Below, piece by piece: positions 62,124-64,000 of a stretch of DNA of 64,000 nt. The notes under the pieces are model-generated. The model saw only the letters and a list, made by a program, of their open reading frames with translations, had not been told where the DNA came from and did no database searches. Made by a program: the position numbers and the translations under genes. The stretch is from Vibrio mangrovi. GTDB lineage: Bacteria > Pseudomonadota > Gammaproteobacteria > Enterobacterales > Vibrionaceae. Every line of letters starts with the position of its first letter. Position 1 is the stretch's first letter. The DNA lies in NCBI RefSeq assembly GCF_024346955.1, contig NZ_AP024883.1, forward strand, positions 806,001 through 870,000, in the 5' to 3' direction.

Positions 62124-62955
62124 GCCGCGCTTGTTCGATACTCACTGCCATTTTGATTTTCAGCCGTTTCAGTCTGATACTGCGTTGTCCTGGCAGCAGA
62201 CTTATGATGCCGGTGTAACCCGGCTCCTGATTCCTTCTGTTGGTATGAATAACTGGGATGCGGTGAAAAAACTGACCACCATGGCACCTCAGCAGCTATT
62301 TTATGCACTCGGTTTTCACCCTTATTTTTTAACGACTGATACTGGTTTTATGACTGGCACCGGTTCAATGACTGACGGCGGCGCTATGAATCTCCGGGAG
62401 CGGATTTCCTGTCTGGAAGCTTATCTGGCTGAGCACGACGAAAATTGTGTGGCGATTGGTGAATGCGGACTGGATGCGATTGTCGATGTGCCGCTCTCTT
62501 CTCAGGAAGAAATATTCATAGCGCAGTTGAGTGTAGCCAGAGATGCCGGGTTACCGGTTATTCTGCACAGCAGAAAGACTCAGGCACGTCTGTTACAACT
62601 TCTCAAACAGCATAAATTTACTCAGGGTGGAGTTCTTCATGCTTTCTCAGGAAGTGAGCAACAGGCTCAGGCATTTATTCAACTGGGATTTAAAATCGGG
62701 GTCGGTGGCGTGATTACTTACCCTCGGGCAGCAAAAACACGCCGGACTGTGGCCCGGTTACCTCTCGATGCTTTAGTGCTGGAAACTGATGCGCCGGATA
62801 TGCCGCTGTATGGGTTGCAGGGGCAGGATAACCATCCGAAGTATTTGCCGCTGGTTCTGCAGGAACTGGCTCAGTTGAGAGCATGTAGTATCACAGATAT
62901 TGCTGAAACGTTATGGTTTAACAGCCATCAGATCTTTGGCCTTCATTGTTCCTGA
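62092..62955 (+). CDS. TatD-family metal-dependent hydrolase (YjjV-like)
   Basis: A 287-aa TIM-barrel hydrolase/deoxyribonuclease of the TatD family. Metal-ligand motifs are present: FDTHCHFDF at the N-terminus, AIGECGLDAI near residue 120, PVILHSRKTQ, VLHAFSGSEQQ and LETDAPDMPL. It is closest in pattern to E. coli YjjV. The start may be ATG 62092 or ATG 62107; the first lies 11 bases after GGAG. An acidic/serine/glycine-rich insertion (TGFMTGTGSMTDGG) sits after the second strand. Confidence 0.9.
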   Translation: MQSKSMEKIVKPRLFDTHCHFDFQPFQSDTALSWQQTYDAGVTRLLIPSVGMNNWDAVKKLTTMAPQQLFYALGFHPYFLTTDTGFMTGTGSMTDGGAMNLRERISCLEAYLAEHDENCVAIGECGLDAIVDVPLSSQEEIFIAQLSVARDAGLPVILHSRKTQARLLQLLKQHKFTQGGVLHAFSGSEQQAQAFIQLGFKIGVGGVITYPRAAKTRRTVARLPLDALVLETDAPDMPLYGLQGQDNHPKYLPLVLQELAQLRACSITDIAETLWFNSHQIFGLHCS

Positions 62956-62983
62956 AAAAGCTCTTCCGGCAAGCCGGAAGAGC
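62955..62983 (-). terminator. Terminator of the minus-strand ABC transporter operon
   Basis: Eleven-base-pair stem GCTCTTCCGGC/GCCGGAAGAGC (62960-62970 with 62973-62983). The A-run on the plus-strand left gives a T-run on the minus strand, so it terminates the permease transcript. It abuts the tatD-family stop codon. Confidence 0.85.
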
Positions 62984-63001
62984 CTGGTCAGAAATAAAAC
63001 G

Positions 63002-63970
63002 CTATTCGCGTTCTTTGGTATAAGGAACGCCAATGGCTTTTGGTGCAATCGCTTTGCCGATAAATCCGGCAAGCAGGAAGACTGTCAGCAGGTAAGGCAG
63101 GGCTTCGATGGCCTGAACCGGGATTGGGAAATCTCCGATGCTGACACCCTGAAGGCGAATTGCCAGTGCATCGAGGAAACCGAACAGCAGACAAGCGCTC
63201 ATTGCCGTCATTGGACGCCATTTGCCGAAGATTAACGCAGCCAGCGCCATATAGCCCTTACCGGCACTCATATTCGGAATAAACTGGGCCGTTTGTCCGA
63301 CAGAAAGGTAAACACCGCCCAGACCGACGAGGATGCCACACAGAACCATTGCACCATAACGCATCCCAACGACCGAGATTCCTGCTGTATCAACCGCAGC
63401 CGGTGCTTCTCCGACTGCTCTCAAACGTAAGCCGAATTTAGTTTTGAACAGAACATACCACGACAGTGGAACAATCACGAACGCCATATATTCAATGATG
63501 GAATGACCACTGAGCAGCTCTGAGTAAAGCAATCCGATGACCGGGGTGTTGGCAAGTGCATCGGCACCCGGCAGATGGATTGGTGCAAAACGGGCAGCAC
63601 CGCTCAGAGCTGGTGTCTGGCCGCCTTGGTGGAACCAGTAACGTCCGAGGGTGATTGTCAGGCCGGTTGCTAAGATGTTGATTGCCATACCACTGACGAC
63701 CTGATCGCCTTTATGTGTGATAGAAGCAAAACCATGTAGCAGGGCAAGCAGAACGGATATCGCCACACCGGCAAGAAGCCCCAGCCAGGCCGAACCGGTT
63801 ACATGAGCAACGGCAGCTCCGGCAAACGCTGAGGACAGCAGTTTTCCTTCCAGAGCAATATTCACCACCCCTGAGCGTTCACTGAACATCCCTGCCAGTG
63901 AAGCCAGAATCAGGGGCGTCGCCACACGAATGGTGGCATCAAGCATCAGGATTATCGTTTCAAACATCAT
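63002..63970 (-). CDS. ABC transporter permease, nucleoside/sugar (BMP-type) family
   Basis: A 322-aa polytopic inner-membrane permease of the branched-chain/simple-sugar superfamily that works with BMP-type nucleoside-binding proteins. Typical segments: LILASLAGMFSERSGVVNIA near the N-terminus, NIALEGKL, a GLRLRAVGEAPAAVDTAGI loop (EAA-like contact with the ATPase), and VGLGGVYLSVGQ. ATG 63970 follows AGGGAG. It overlaps the stop of an upstream gene by one base (TAATG), so it is downstream in an operon that continues past the window. Substrate assignment to nucleosides is inferred. Confidence 0.87.
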   Translation of the reverse strand: MMFETIILMLDATIRVATPLILASLAGMFSERSGVVNIALEGKLLSSAFAGAAVAHVTGSAWLGLLAGVAISVLLALLHGFASITHKGDQVVSGMAINILATGLTITLGRYWFHQGGQTPALSGAARFAPIHLPGADALANTPVIGLLYSELLSGHSIIEYMAFVIVPLSWYVLFKTKFGLRLRAVGEAPAAVDTAGISVVGMRYGAMVLCGILVGLGGVYLSVGQTAQFIPNMSAGKGYMALAALIFGKWRPMTAMSACLLFGFLDALAIRLQGVSIGDFPIPVQAIEALPYLLTVFLLAGFIGKAIAPKAIGVPYTKERE

Positions 63971-64000
63971 TACGCTCCCTGTTTTTGTGTGCTGAACAGA
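63970..64000 (-). CDS. 3' end of an upstream ABC transporter gene (partial)
   Basis: In the frame ending with TAA at 63970-63972 the last codons read LFSTQKQGA. The TAATG overlap with the permease start is typical of paired permease genes, so this is probably the end of the partner permease. Only nine codons are visible. Confidence 0.45.
   Translation of the reverse strand, partial: LFSTQKQGA

Noticed and set aside
1..64000. Mobile elements, CRISPR arrays, toxin-antitoxin or defence islands, tRNA and rRNA genes.
   Set aside because: None were seen; nearly all frames belong to conserved housekeeping genes in a conserved order.

Overview
The window is a stretch of core bacterial chromosome from a gammaproteobacterium, almost certainly a Vibrio or a very close relative. 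The evidence is protein-level: the division and cell-wall proteins, ArcA/ArcB, ThrABC and two glutamate synthase sets all read as Vibrio-type sequences. The gene order (ftsI to lpxC, dciA, secA, mutT, dapB, carAB, mtnN-cbiB-btuF, two gltBD loci, arcB/arcA, rraA, thrLABC, grcA, nfo, ung) also matches the order I remember for Vibrio cholerae chromosome 1. The species cannot be named from the sequence alone. I saw no phage, integron, insertion sequence, CRISPR array, rRNA or tRNA.

Layout. 1-15278: the division and cell-wall (dcw) cluster, ftsI (5' end cut off by the window), murE, murF, mraY, murD, ftsW, murG, murC, ftsQ, ftsA, ftsZ and lpxC, all on the plus strand and often overlapping. There is no ddlB between murC and ftsQ; that gap carries a strong promoter instead. 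15479-25327: dciA (minus), then secA, mutT, dapB and carAB (plus). 25500-30388: a TSUP-family permease overlapping tail-to-tail with a LysR regulator, a TRIC-type channel, and an mtnN-cbiB-btuF operon. 30532-42775: two different glutamate synthase sets in tandem on the minus strand. 43351-50368: a YhcC-type radical SAM protein, a membrane PAS/GGDEF protein with a degenerate GGDEF motif, arcB and arcA converging, a DUF3293 protein and rraA. 50531-55408: the thr operon with its leader-peptide attenuator. 55514-64000: grcA, nfo, ung, a hemerythrin-domain protein, a DUF3545 protein, an AGCS amino acid:cation symporter, yaaA, a tatD-family gene, and the end of a nucleoside-type ABC transporter.

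How the parts work together. The first 15 kb builds peptidoglycan precursors (MurC-MurG, MraY), assembles the divisome (FtsZ, FtsA, FtsQ, FtsW, FtsI) and begins lipid A synthesis (LpxC). carAB, dapB, thrABC and the gltBD sets tie nitrogen assimilation to arginine/pyrimidine, lysine/diaminopimelate and threonine synthesis. ArcAB, the FNR-like sites and GrcA form a redox/anaerobic group.

I found no obviously new multi-gene system. The least explained material is in the intergenic regions: a possible multi-stem RNA upstream of the AGCS symporter, a hairpin-rich leader before the second gltB, two tandem tiny ORFs with strong ribosome binding sites between the glt loci, an 11-bp inverted repeat upstream of the first gltB, and paired FNR-like sites 53 bp apart upstream of grcA. 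Two protein oddities also stand out: the degenerate GGDEF domain and a CbiB-family protein lacking conserved family motifs.
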